In this document: one piece after another, positions 32,046 through 43,028 of the stretch
Position numbering within the stretch: the first letter of the stretch is position 1
How the letters are laid out: the number at the start of each line of letters is the position of its first letter
Source: Gracilaria domingensis
Taxonomy: Eukaryota > Rhodophyta > Florideophyceae > Gracilariales > Gracilariaceae
NCBI GenBank assembly: GCA_022539475.1
Contig: VCMS01000332.1
Coordinates: 1-64,000 of the forward strand
Length of the DNA stretch: 64,000 nt
Reading direction: 5' to 3'
Position numbers and translations under genes: made by a program
Notes under the pieces: generated by a model
Database searches by the model: none
Seen by the model: the letters and a program-made list of their open reading frames with translations, nothing else
Told to the model about the DNA's origin: nothing

Positions 32046-32344
32046 ATCTCAATTCATTTTTGATTGCGATTGGAGTAAAGTTGTTAAGAGAACTTGAATT
32101 GTTGCAGCTTTGATCTTTTTGCACGTGAACTCTCGCTTCTGGGACATTTATACTGTCCGTGATGCTCTGCGTGCTATTCGTATTAATGCTTCAAGTATCT
32201 TTGGTTTGCTGTTAGGAACTGTAGAGAACTTTGACATATCTTGAGTAAAGATTGTGTTGTTCTGATTGTGGATTTTGCTACAAATCTATTCGTTTCGTTT
32301 CTAACTGCAGCATTTTGCAGTTGTAAGAAAGATCGGATATAGTT

Positions 32345-32455
32345 GTGCAGTTCGTGATTGCACTCTTGATTGCAGATGAGAGTGCAATTGCACTCGGGAT
32401 TGCAAATGAGTACTCAATCGCAATCGCGATTGTAAAGCAAACGCATATTGCAATT
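32345..32455. repeat. Palindromic GCAATCGC/GATTGC cluster 2
   Basis: Further copies of the GATTGC / GCAATC motif in both orientations, e.g. TCAATCGCAATCGCGATTG around 32,414. Confidence 0.6.
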
Positions 32456-32575
32456 GTAGGTAGGAAAGAGGCTAGGAGAGGAAAACCAAACAGGAAAGGA
32501 CGGGAGTATGATTTTTTTACCCATACCAAGGATAGTAACAGAGACTACACGTTCCCATAAGTTATCTGCTCCATC

Positions 32576-32839
32576 CTAGTGATTTTGATGCTGGTGCAAC
32601 GCCAGCATCTCACGCAGCGCTTCCTGAAAACCATGCTGATAACCAAGCCTGTAGCCCGGAAGGGACTTGTACGGCTCGACAGAAGGCAAGGAAACAACGT
32701 CGGACATGCCATTTAAAAAAGACGCGAATTTCTCCTGCACCGAGTCATCACTGGCTTCTTGTGCTTTCGCGTCCAAGACAAATACGACATAATGCGGTGA
32801 AATGAAAGGATGCGAGACCGGAATATCAAAGAACGACAT
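32576..32839 (-). CDS. Hypothetical small protein (87 residues)
   Basis: ATG-initiated frame with a balanced composition, starting MSFFDIPVSHPFISPHY and ending in a His/Gln-rich tail. No signal peptide or membrane segment and no family recognised. Its start lies 32 bp from the TIR of the neighbouring TA-flanked transposon, which could have landed in its promoter. May be a chance ORF. Confidence 0.25.
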   Translation of the reverse strand: MSFFDIPVSHPFISPHYVVFVLDAKAQEASDDSVQEKFASFLNGMSDVVSLPSVEPYKSLPGYRLGYQHGFQEALREMLALHQHQNH

Positions 32840-32870
32840 CGGGGCGCCGTCGGAAGGGAGTTAAGAGGTA

Positions 32871-33765
32871 CAGGTGATCACTGTGATTAGTGTGGGCCAC
32901 ACTATTTCGGTGAGACAGATTTTGAAGGGTATCACATAAAATAGTGTGGCCCACAGTATAACGGTTGCCACACCAATTTTGTTACGGTTTATTTAGTGTG
33001 GCCCACAGTAATTTGAACTCACAGTAATAGTGTGGGTGCCAGATCATGTCAAACTCAACTCGTCTGCCCAGTTTCTCCAACGATCTGACCTTCGAAGTTC
33101 TCTCGATACTTACCAAAGATGGCCTGAAGTTCGGGAAACAACTGGTGCTCCTCCCACTGCCCGTTGAGGTTGAGCGCCATAAAGCATCTTATCATGGCTT
33201 AACGGGCATACGTCACACCATGCTCGTCCCTCTGAGCGCTAACAGCTCGTACCGACTGGGAGGCGAGTTTAAGAAAATGGCCTTTGCCTGGATTCGTAAG
33301 CTTTCCCGACGCATGAGTTCCGTCTGACGACATATTTTTGTCCAGCAAACCTATTTTATGTTCATCTCATTCGTTCCTCCAATAGGTTTTCAGCTTTTGG
33401 CTCACAAATCTATCGGCTGGTTGAACTAAATAAATGGCATTACAAGGGAAGAAGCGGATCTCTGTGTTACTTTCCTTGAGTGCGTCACGAACATTGTCGG
33501 TTAGATTCTGGCAAATGCACTCAGAATAGGTGAAGCTATCAACGACATTCTGTTGTGTCTTGATGATGTAAAAAACGCGAAATTGCGACAACCTAATTTA
33601 TAGGAGGTCATCTGTTTGTATTTGCCACGCATTTCCTCCAAAGCGTCTCCACACCCACGCTATTTCCGCCAGTGGGCTCAATGGTATCACGTGAATTAGT
33701 GTGGGCCACTCTAAATTGCGTTACCACACTATTAGTGCACCCACACTAATCACAGTGATCACCTG
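32871..33765. mobile_element. 895-bp pogo/mariner-type element with perfect terminal inverted repeats
   Basis: The left end CAGGTGATCACTGTG... and the right end ...CACAGTGATCACCTG are perfect inverted repeats of 26 bases (32,871-32,896 and 33,740-33,765). They are flanked on both sides by TA, the target duplication of the Tc1/mariner/pogo superfamily. The sub-terminal motif TAGTGTGG.CCAC recurs in both orientations near both ends (about 32,888, 32,944, 32,996 and 33,693), as transposase-binding repeats often do. Only a remnant of a transposase is left inside, so it is non-autonomous. Confidence 0.85.
33367..33591 (-). pseudogene. DDE_1 (pogo/jerky type) transposase remnant
   Basis: 74 codons corresponding to the C-terminal part of a pogo-type DDE transposase: a LKESN...FFPCNAIYLVQPADRFV segment, where the Asp in QPAD is the third catalytic acid, followed by a K-x-Y-W helix. 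The first two catalytic residues are absent. Located inside the TA-flanked element, consistent with an internally deleted pogo relative. Confidence 0.6.
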
Positions 33766-34034
33766 TAACTGGCACGATGATGGTTGGGAGATGGATGATA
33801 CTGCGAACGATGAAAGTAGTGGCGACAGAAGAGAGAGGCGAGGACAATGTTGCTAGCCCGAATTTATGGGGATACGGAAAAGGAAAATTGATCCAGGAAA
33901 AGAACACGTATACGCCTTACATCGGTGGGACAATGCCGCACGGTGAGGAATGCGCAACTCGCGCGTGATTACATCAGAGACACGAGCGCATTCTACAGTA
34001 CGGGACACGGGCACCGCACGGCGTGCATGTGTGT

Positions 34035-34210
34035 CACGCGCCTAGTCGCGTGCAACGCATGTCAGGCACGTGTGGCACGTGGGCGTGGGGCACGCGCCTG
34101 GTTGCGTGCATCGCATTTCAGGTACGTGTGGCATGTGTGGCACGTGGAGCACACGCCTGGTTGCGTGCACCGCATTTCAGGCACGTGTAGCACGTGTGGC
34201 ACGCGCCATG
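34035..34210. repeat. Tandem minisatellite, unit 50-59 bp, three copies plus a partial
   Basis: Units starting CACGCGCCTGGTTGCGTGCA at 34,091 recur at 34,035, 34,150 and partly at 34,200, each ending in CACGTGTGGCACGTG-like DNA. Confidence 0.75.
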
Positions 34211-35400
34211 ACGCCAGTGATAAGCGCCAAGCGTGTACAGACACTTGTAACGCTACTGAGGCTCGTGCACTGCGCGCGCATGGGGTTCTGCAGCGTGACT
34301 GGCCAGAGCCGGACCCCTGCTATTTAAGCGACCTCCGGGCGACCTCTAGCCAACTCAGAAGGACGGCATCAACCAAGAAGAACTGAAAACGACTACCAAG
34401 TCTCTAGACATTATTGATTACTAATACTTCTTTTCAGACACCCCTAGTTTTGCTACTACCAGCACTGCCCCTCTCATGGGGTGTCCCCGACACTTGGTAT
34501 AGTTGGGGGACTATTTCTACACACCATCAACTTTCTTTACATCTATTACATTTGAGTCGATCGTGGATTACGGTGCATCACCGTATGTCGCTTCATTGGC
34601 ACAACTCATTTTTCATATTTCTCTATATAAGATAGTGCACATACCGCGCTAATATACCTTGAAATCTGTTTTTCAAGACATAATTTTAGTACCTCCTGTC
34701 CTGTACTTCTTTGGCCTTTTCTCGTGGAGAACAAGGAACAAGCACATCACACAATTTGTATTACATTTCTATACATTCGGAAAATCCGGGGAACTAATTT
34801 CTGAAGAGGCCACGTGAGCACGTTTTGGCTTTTAACCGCCGGGCCGTTTACTTTTTCTACTGAAATGGCCTCTTCAGCAATCTCGATTGCAATGCAAATA
34901 CACATTGCAATCCCGATGGCAGCTTTTCTTAGAAGCTCGATTGACTGCCGGATTGATTGCAACTGATGCAATCGATAGCAATCAGATTGGCCCTACCCCT
35001 GTATATCAGCAACTTTTGTAACGAAAACAATCTTGACATCTTTGTGCGATTTTACTGGTTTGACTGGTCCGTTTACGACAGTGTCTTGGGCGATGGAGCG
35101 GCCTCTTTCAGCAATGGCTAGGAATGCAGAGTATTATAAAAGAAAACATAGCTGGTGACCAAAGTGTCATTGTAGAAAGTGCCTATGATTTTGGTTCTTC
35201 GTTTTGTACAAATGACTGGGAGAAGTAATGTAAATTGAGGAAGAAATATACATAAAAATGAATTCTGATTACGCATGTGTGAATGAACAGGGCAGTTATT
35301 ATTTTCGTTAGACATAATAGGTGTGTATATAAGTTTATTTGTATATCGAGCTTGAAAGAATGTGTTTAGGCATCTATATAGCTCACAAAGTGATTATAGC
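34211..35400. other. AT-rich DNA without recognisable genes
   Basis: Apart from the GATTGC cluster at 34,870-34,985 nothing was recognised; ORFs are short on both strands. Confidence 0.4.
34870..34985. repeat. Palindromic GCAATC/GATTGC cluster 3
   Basis: Several GATTGCAA and TTGCAATC copies in both orientations, 2.4-2.9 kb from clusters 1 and 2. Confidence 0.55.
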
Positions 35401-35421
35401 TTAAGGAACTAATAGCCTATT

Positions 35422-35440
35422 TAGGCCGCTTTGCGGCCTA
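35422..35440. other. Perfect hairpin TAGGCCGC-TTT-GCGGCCTA
   Basis: 8-bp GC-rich stem with a 3-base loop in otherwise AT-rich DNA. Could be a terminator-like or cruciform structure; no gene adjoins it. Confidence 0.5.
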
Positions 35441-35623
35441 CAATTCTTTTGCCACGCCTCTTGTCTTACAAGTGTACAGAACGGAAATTAAAATACCATT
35501 GGCAAAGCGTTGCTGCTTTGATCTAAGATCAAACACAGAGCACTTCGGGCTGCCCAAAGTATAGAAATGTATCTTTTACTTTTGAGGAAGCTTTCGAATG
35601 TTTCGAACGGTTTTTGGGACGCT

Positions 35624-35648
35624 TTTGAAACGTTCGTAACGTTTCAAA
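35624..35648. other. Perfect hairpin TTTGAAACGTT-CGT-AACGTTTCAAA
   Basis: 11-bp stem, 3-base loop, flanked by further copies of TTCGAA and GAAACGTT, so it belongs to a small cluster of self-complementary motifs (35,590-35,685). Confidence 0.55.
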
Positions 35649-36146
35649 CACTTCCTTTTTTCGTCCAACATTTGAAACGTTTGTATGGTAGGGAGTGACT
35701 GGTCACGAGCTTTCACTTTTCGACTCTGCGATTTATCTAAGCTGACACAGAAGAGACCTAGTTTAATTTGTGTGTAGAATTAATATAGGATTCCCAGCCC
35801 CAAAACTCCTTGCGAGAAATAGTGTGGCCCACTTTAATTGCGGTCACACTGGCTGTAGGGAATATCCTCATCAGTTCTTAACCTTCTCTAGAGCAAGGCT
35901 ATCGGTCAAGGCAAAAAGCCCAATATTCATATTTGTGGCTATGGCATGGGCTTTTGCATCTCTATGGGTTATGATAAAACCAAAACTTTTTGATTTGAAG
36001 CTTAAAAAATGCGAAAACGGACTAGATTTGGCTAGACGTTTAACCTGGCAGCTACAGTGTTCACGGGGTTCATCCAAGAATTAACACTACCACCACTTTC
36101 CAAACAAGTGAGTCAATCAGCGGGCACCAACGTGACCGTAAGTGGC

Positions 36147-36205
36147 ACGACGTTTGGGAGACTGTTTCGGGTCTGTCGACCCCGAAAAAGTTTCCCAAAC
36201 GTTCT
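36147..36205. other. Long imperfect inverted repeat
   Basis: AACGTTTGGGAGACT is mirrored by AGTTTCCCAAACGTT, and inside it CGGGTC by GACCCCG, giving arms of about 25 bases around a TGTC centre. It may be a miniature fold-back element. Confidence 0.55.
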
Positions 36206-37329
36206 TTACATGTAAGCAAAAACCATGTTTACGTTTCTCACACATACAACAATGGGAAATGGTTTGCAAGCTCCGCCAAAGTTAATGCTTTTAGACGCAA
36301 TAAACCTTCTCGACCCATCGACCATGCTCCATGGAGAGAAACGACGACTTTTTCTTTCTTGCCACTGCGTTTGTGGTATTGCTTGTATTCGTTCCAGCAA
36401 CAGAAGTTGAAACGACTCAGACATCCAAAAGAAGGTACACATATACGAAGAAACACCGGAGAACAGGCTTGCAACATCCACTGTTAGTAGAAACTGCGTG
36501 GCAGCATCTCCTAAAATTTGGAACAGAACATGAATTCGTCGTTGCTTTGAGCATTCCAAGATCTTTGTTCTTGAACAAAATTTTGCCGTTGTTTGCCAAT
36601 CAAGGACGAAGAGTGAGACGACAGTCTCCACTCAAGCGCACAAGTAGCAAGCAGGACAAAAGGCGATAATGTCAAGTGTAGACATTCATGTAATGTGCTT
36701 ATGGTTCATACGATCAGTAGACGTCATGTACTCTCTGTGTCCTGTGTTTGGAATGACTGCATCATCAGTGTCCGCGTGGCTCTAATTTCCACTATAGATT
36801 CTCGCCGGTATTGTTATCGACAAAAGTAACAAAATCTTCCAAATTGAGGGACGAAACGTAGCGGAAATGAAAGCTTAGGCTGACCTTTTGCAGCGGCACA
36901 GACCACACTGGTTTGCAATGAGACACATTTTTGCAGTGACCGACGAAGCTCGAATGAAAGTTTGCAATTTTGTAGATTATGATACGCAAAACCCTTACTA
37001 ACATTCCGTCAGTAAATCGAAACGGTCAACTTTTGCCTGACTCTAGGGTGAAGAAACATGCATATCTCCGTAACTTTTCAGCCTCACGGGTTCGTATTCT
37101 GTCAGACGACGCCAAACACGCTTGTTAGCATACCTACTGACTTTAACCTCAATTGAAAGCGAGTCTGCGCTTCTACGTGATCAACAATCACCATCGAAAA
37201 CAGCGTAGTTTCCGAGAAACACAAAAACGGAATCTATTGCAAATCAACAATTGAGCGAGCTCCCCATTCAAGTGAATGCCTCTAGCTTGCTCACGATCTC
37301 CTCACAAGCTCTAGTCAAACGTATCATGC
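36206..37329. other. Stretch with no supported gene
   Basis: A 141-codon ORF (minus, 36,206-36,631) and a 112-codon ORF (plus, 36,331-36,669) overlap; neither resembles a known family. Confidence 0.35.
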
Positions 37330-39039
37330 TCACCATGCGTAGCTGCCCATTGCAGCCGCACGAGAAGCGCGAAGCATACGAGCCATTCGTCTTCCTCTTC
37401 TGTTAGCCCTTAACCTCGCAAAAAGAACACGTCTCCGTGGGGCTAGTGCGACCAACTCCTCCAGCTCAGAAGCAGTCTCTTCTTTCGTCACTCTCCTTAA
37501 CTGCTGCTTGCGCAAGCGTCTGATACTGCGGCGATAATCTCTTCTCTCCTCTAGTCGCTTGCGCAGAATTGCTCGTCGAGGAGCCAACTTAACCTAATGA
37601 AAAACTTCCGTCGGTGCTTCCGTGTCTGGGTCACTACGCGACTTCATTTTCCTCTTTTTAGAACTCTTTGTCTTCTTCTGTTCCTTCGCGACCGCCCTCG
37701 CTTTTTTCGCCGCTGCCTTAGCGGCTGCTCGAAAGTCGCGCTTTTTGAGAGCCTCAGTGATCGCATTGTCTGTTAAGTGGGTTCCCTTTTCGGTTCTGAT
37801 CTTGATAGTACCTTGTTCTTCAACAACTGCCCCGACTAAAATTGATCACGACTTAGAATTGAAGGATGTCATGAGTTCATCGAGTGAAAGTTGGACAGGA
37901 ACGACCTGGTCATTGTGAAACGTCAACGTACGAAGCGGTTCTATGCTAGCCTTTCCACTCTCCTGGCACCAAGCGCCGGTCTTTGCGAAGCCGGAAATGA
38001 TATTCTTCCTCGTAAATGCTTGCTCGTATGCATTGGATATGCAATCGGAGACATCGAACACATCCAATTTGGCCAGCATACGTGCACGAGAATGCAGGTC
38101 CTTCTGCAGATAAGATTTAAAAGGCGAAAAGACTTCAACGTCCAATGGTTGTAGGACATGCAAAGTGTGCGAAAGGAGCCCATCGACGATAAATTTGCCT
38201 TCTTTCAGGGCAAACAGAGAGTTGTACTGAACGTGGTTCTTATATCTGTCAAATACCAGCAGAAGCTTTCCGTATTTCTTCTGCATGTCCGCGGTCTTTT
38301 TGATGAAATGCTTCACCCAGTCAAAGAAAACTTCTTTGTCCACTTCCGCTGGTTCACGATAATACACGTACGAGTCGGGTAAATACTTAGGTACGGTTTC
38401 ATATTTTCGGTTGACGCGACGGAACCTTGCATTCGTGCCAGGAAATATGACAACGTCTTTAAACTTCTGACCTACAGCATTGACGACATCCACCACTGTC
38501 ACATGGTCCAAGGACCCCTTGGTTGGGAATTTTGTTTATACCAGACGCATAGTACTTCGCCCGATTTCCTTGCGGCGAGAACGACCAGCCAGGCGGGCAA
38601 AGCTGACCCCACTCTCGTCAATATTAATTACCTGTTCAGCGCTCTTAATATTATAGCGTTGAATCAGGGCATTGAGACCAGAAATGTGCTCTGCAACGGT
38701 TTCTTGTGTTACTGCAAGAATGCGATTATCTTCGATTATCTGAACTGCTTTGATCTCAAAATCTGATTGTCGTTTGAAAACGTTTGTAACCCATGATAGT
38801 GATTGCATTCCATTCTGCTGCTTAAAGGTTTTCCTTCCATAATGCGGCATCAGTTGAATTAAATGGCCAAAGAGCTGTGCGACACTCTCGCGATCGAGTG
38901 GGGTTTCTTTGATTGCGTTTTTCTTTATTGTCTCACAAATAAGACTTTCTTTGTCCGTATCCAATATTCTCTATCTTCTTCGAGTTGGCAGACCCTCAGG
39001 ATGAACATCTTCAGTTCCAGATGGTTTGGCCTTAGGCAT
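37330..39039 (-). pseudogene. pogo/Tigger-type (DDE_1) transposase with in-frame stops
   Basis: Starting at an ATG at 39,039 (MPKAKPSG), one single reading frame can be followed for 1.7 kb without a frameshift. Catalytic residues of a DDE_1 transposase are visible: the first Asp in INIDESGVSF (about 38,600), the second in LLVFDRYKNH, the third in VLQPLDVEVF. A helix-turn-helix-like N-terminal part (VAQLFGHLI...GRKTFKQQNG) precedes them. A Lys/Arg-rich tail follows. The frame is interrupted by four stops only: TAG at 38,971, TAA at 38,536, TGA at 37,846 and TAG near 37,600. The last 85 codons are a very Arg-rich extension. It would cut and paste elements with TA target sites, but this copy is dead unless stops are read through. 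Confidence 0.8.
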
Positions 39040-39044
39040 CCACG

Positions 39045-39520
39045 CCGGAACGCGTCCCAACCTTTCCTGATTTCAGACAGTCAAATATAACCGTTTTGCT
39101 TCATGTTTCCTAGTCCCAACGGTGCAAAGTAACCCATTTTGATAGAGAGCACAACTATAAAGGGGCCTACCATGTAATTACAAAAGTTGCTACGTGTACA
39201 CGGGAACTTGTTGTAACTATGGAATGGTTGGAACTCAAAGCTGAATATAGAAGTTGCCTGCGATTATATTCTCCAGTAAAATAGCTGCTCCCAAGTTCTA
39301 TATTGTATACTTTAATAACAGAGACACGGCGTGCATACTAAGGGCGCGCAATAAGCCACCCCCCCTCCAAGGTTCGAATTTCAAGAGCAATCCAGGATCT
39401 CTGGCTTGGGCAGCCTTGGATGTGTTGAGAATAGAAGCAAGCTTTTCACATGGCAGAAATTCTGCTTGGAGAGTCTACTTTGTTGTCTGGCCGATCTACA
39501 GTCAGATAAAGCACCGCCCG
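39045..39520. repeat. Long inverted repeat, left arm
   Basis: Nearly identical, in opposite orientation, to 46,290-46,765. Similarity begins directly upstream of the pogo-type transposase ATG and ends near CTACAGTCAGATAAAG (right-arm counterpart CTACAGCCAGATAGAG). It contains no gene of its own; the 89-codon ORF inside is repeated in the other arm and is probably non-coding. Confidence 0.85.
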
Positions 39521-42500
39521 TGAGTTTGGATTCGATTTACCAGCAGATTAACATGTTCCGGGCAAAACGCACAACGAAATGGCAATCGTTGTACCTACAA
39601 CTCTGGAAGCTTCAAACTCTGGAAGTCTGCGCTCTGACTGCGTATCGCAAACATCCCATGTATTTTAATCTTGCTTAACGTCTTCATGTTGCTTCTTTCG
39701 AGACTAACCATATATGCTGTAAGCTATAAGACGTGGATATGTTCGATGCTTTTTTTCTTTCTCTCTCTCTATGGCTATCCTAGCCTTATTCAGGCATAGT
39801 GCAGAGTGTTTCTAGTGAAAGGAACGCTCCCTCATTTGAAGGCCAGCGCCTTTTCAGCTCATGTTTTATATCGCTTGATGAATGTTTGAAATGCAGCGGG
39901 ATATGATGACATACGACACAGGTTTGCTTCATGAGAACAGTTGGACGACTTTTGGTTTATTGTACAAATGTGGCTGCTCCTGACATCATTCGACGCATAA
40001 CATGACATGCACTGAAACTGCATCAGCCGTTTGATTCAATGGAGCTCCTTCACTTACTTCAAGAATGTGTTTGCCTAGTATAATTCTACAAGTTTGGGGC
40101 AATAACGGAACTCACCTCGAGGCCTGATTCCGCCACAGAGGAAAGGTCAGCGACAAAGCTGCAAGTTCTCTGAATGAGAGATGCATGCTTCACTGAACGC
40201 GATTGTATTTTCTCCTTCAAATGCGTTGAGCGATGTAGTTTCAATTTTTCTTTCCTCTTTGGCGCATAATGTCATGATCAGCCACCAGAATTGATCGTAA
40301 CAAGCTTGGAGACATTGACTCTGTTTGTAGCCGGCGTTGACAATCTCTCCAGTTCGGGTATGGTAGGCAGACATGTTACGCGTACGGGCGAGAAATCAAC
40401 AACGGTTGGGCTTGTGATATTTGCTGTTGAAACGTTCGAATTCACGGTTTTGTCTGCGGTTGCACCACGCTCTTGCTGACTGATTTGTGTATCCCGTGTC
40501 AAGGTTTGGCTCGTTGTTAGCCCTTCTTTGTATCATATGGACCCCGCTGGTGCCAGCGAGTAGTTACGGGACCGATTGTGACTGTCGCCTTTATGCACAC
40601 GGCGAGCAAGATGAGCGTCATGCGAAATGCTGCGAGAGATTCGTGCCTTCACGCTCTGAACCGAGCCTGGGTGGCATTTTGAGGAGCAAGCAACCAAAAC
40701 AAGAGGTGAACAAGAAAAGATTGAAGACGAGGTGGGGATGGGTTTAGGTTTCGAAGGTAGGAACGGGTTGATAAATTGAGCTTCGAGGTCATTACCAAGT
40801 AGAATTTCTCGTGTTGGGCTTATCACATGCACCCAGAGCCTGCACGCACCCAAATGCTCACATTCGAAGAGCTCAGCAATGGAGATTTCGCTTTGAGTAG
40901 TGCATGAAGGCGAAATGTTAGTCAGCAGCAAGTGACTGCTGGCATATGAAGCACATTTCATTTGGACCGGGAGGTGTCCCTGTTGCGGGGGCTATAGATG
41001 TGCAGGCGGATGTTGGTATGTGCGAAAATTCTCAGATCCGGCGTTGTTCGGAGTGGAGCCCTGATAGAAGTGATCATGGCCTTCTTTTCCACTATTTGGA
41101 ACGTAGACCATATCAAGTGTGTCCCAATTCATTTGAATTCTAGAAACTTACTATGCCACTCCAGCACATGATACTTATCGGTACAGGAGCCGTATCACTT
41201 GTATGTTGTCTGTTCTTCTTGCTATTTCAAAAACTGACGATGTAAGCATTGCACTAACTCTCGCATTGCCTTTCCTGGTCTTGTATTTGAACTTCTTACC
41301 CTCTTGTGGCTGAAGCTTGAAACTCTCAGCCCCTTACGGCAGATGTAAAGAATTTTGTCAAGGAGATAAATGGATACAAAGAATGCATTCCATACTTTCA
41401 ATATGTTGAATCAAGAAGGCAAAATTGTTGCTGCTGCTCTATTTTCTATCGAATACACGAAAGAAGTGGTTAGGTCTTAGCGTCAGCGTGCATTCATACA
41501 TCTTTAAATGTTACCACACGTACATGACATCTATTAGTTTCGGCACATCGAAATGTTTGTCAACGCAATGGTAAAAGAAGTAACGATGTGTGCATTTCAA
41601 GCCATGAACGAAAGCGGCGGGTTATCTACAACTCAATGCGAGAGACGTGGTAATATTACATCCTTTATGGCTCATATGGAGTCAATTATTCATGTTTACA
41701 AGGCGGCTTTTTGTTCATGTGGTCGCTTTCTTAGAAGAGGCAGAACGAGCAAGGCAACTGCTGCTGAACAACCGAATACAATGCCCTGCAAGGCTCCTAT
41801 CCAAATTGCTTGGCACTTAGTTACAACGGAAACTCTGCTAACGCCGCCACTGTATACGCCAACAAACCCACAAAACCGTTACTGGTTCCTGCGTATCGCC
41901 GGTCTAGACATTCTGTGCTACATAGCCTAACTAGAAGATGTTTTCCATATACACCAACTTCTGTGAGCGCAAAAAGAACCCACTGCGGTGGCATGAAAGT
42001 GCTAGTGGCTCGGGTCGCGAAAAGTTAGTCACACATAAAGCAGTTAAAGTTATGTAAAGAAAAATGACTCTGATTCGCTGTCCAATGCTCCAGCTGATCC
42101 GTTTGTACGGACTAGTAGATGTGAGAGCAATCCTGAAGTTACACTGCCAAGCAAACCTCCCACTTCAAGTCCGGCGGCGCAGCAACGGAGTTGGAGGAAG
42201 CTTCGCAGCCTGTGTTGTATCTTAAATTGCGCTGAACGAAAGCACCGCCATCGCAACAAACATCAAGACTGGGAGAAGTCTGCGCGCTGACGCGTCCGAT
42301 GTGAAACGCACAGCTGCGCCGCGCAGCAGGTGATATCAAACTTCGTATGTGGACTTCCATCCACTCTAAAAGGTCAGAAAACAGAAGAAACGCAGTTGGA
42401 CGTACCTTTCCTAAGGAGCGGTACGTATATAATGCTTACAGATAGCAAGAGTTTAATGCTGTTAGATGGCAGCAGAACGGCAACAAAAGCTCCTCCGTTG

Positions 42501-42800
42501 TTTTCGATATTTGGAACTATAATTCAATTTGAATATAGGTGGTAAGCTGTGCCCCTCAGTGCGAAGTTCAGACTCAACGCCAACTTCAGTCTACGAACCC
42601 TTTCCGTCCCCCTCCTACGTGATCTCCGTTCATCTCCAACCGGACACCGTAGCCCATCTTCCCACAATTATCTTCAATATTCAAGTTTTACCTGCACTCC
42701 ATTCCTCCTCTTCACAGTTGTATTCTCTCCATCCCTAAAGCAAGCGACTATCACCTCCATTCTACGGCCGAAAGCCTCTTTCTAGAACTTTAAGAGCACA
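39521..42800. other. Long stretch with no supported gene
   Basis: ORFs up to 142 codons on both strands without recognisable domains. A ~125-codon plus ORF at 41,553 and a 142-codon minus ORF at 40,533-40,961 are the longest. Probably the body of old elements enclosed by the inverted repeat pair. Confidence 0.4.
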
Positions 42801-43028
42801 CTGACAAATGCATCCAGATTCAGAACATGGTTTGTTCTTTACGGTGGATGAAGCCATTGACTTCTACAAGCTAAACTTCCACTTCCTGAAAATCTCAACA
42901 TTTGGCTCCCTCATGCAGAACAAGCAAATGAAATACTTCCCACACCTTCTCCACAACCTCAGCCAAACGCACCGAATGTCATCCGGAGCTCTTCTGTACC
43001 GTGTCCTCCTAGTTCTGCGCCGACCACT

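Noticed and set aside
33046-33327. 93-codon plus ORF inside the TA-flanked element
   Set aside because: No similarity to a transposase and opposite to the recognisable remnant; likely non-coding filler of the element.
31240-34210. CRISPR-like array in the regularly spaced repeats
   Set aside because: Repeats are degenerate, spacers are themselves repeated, and no cas gene is present; the genome is eukaryotic.
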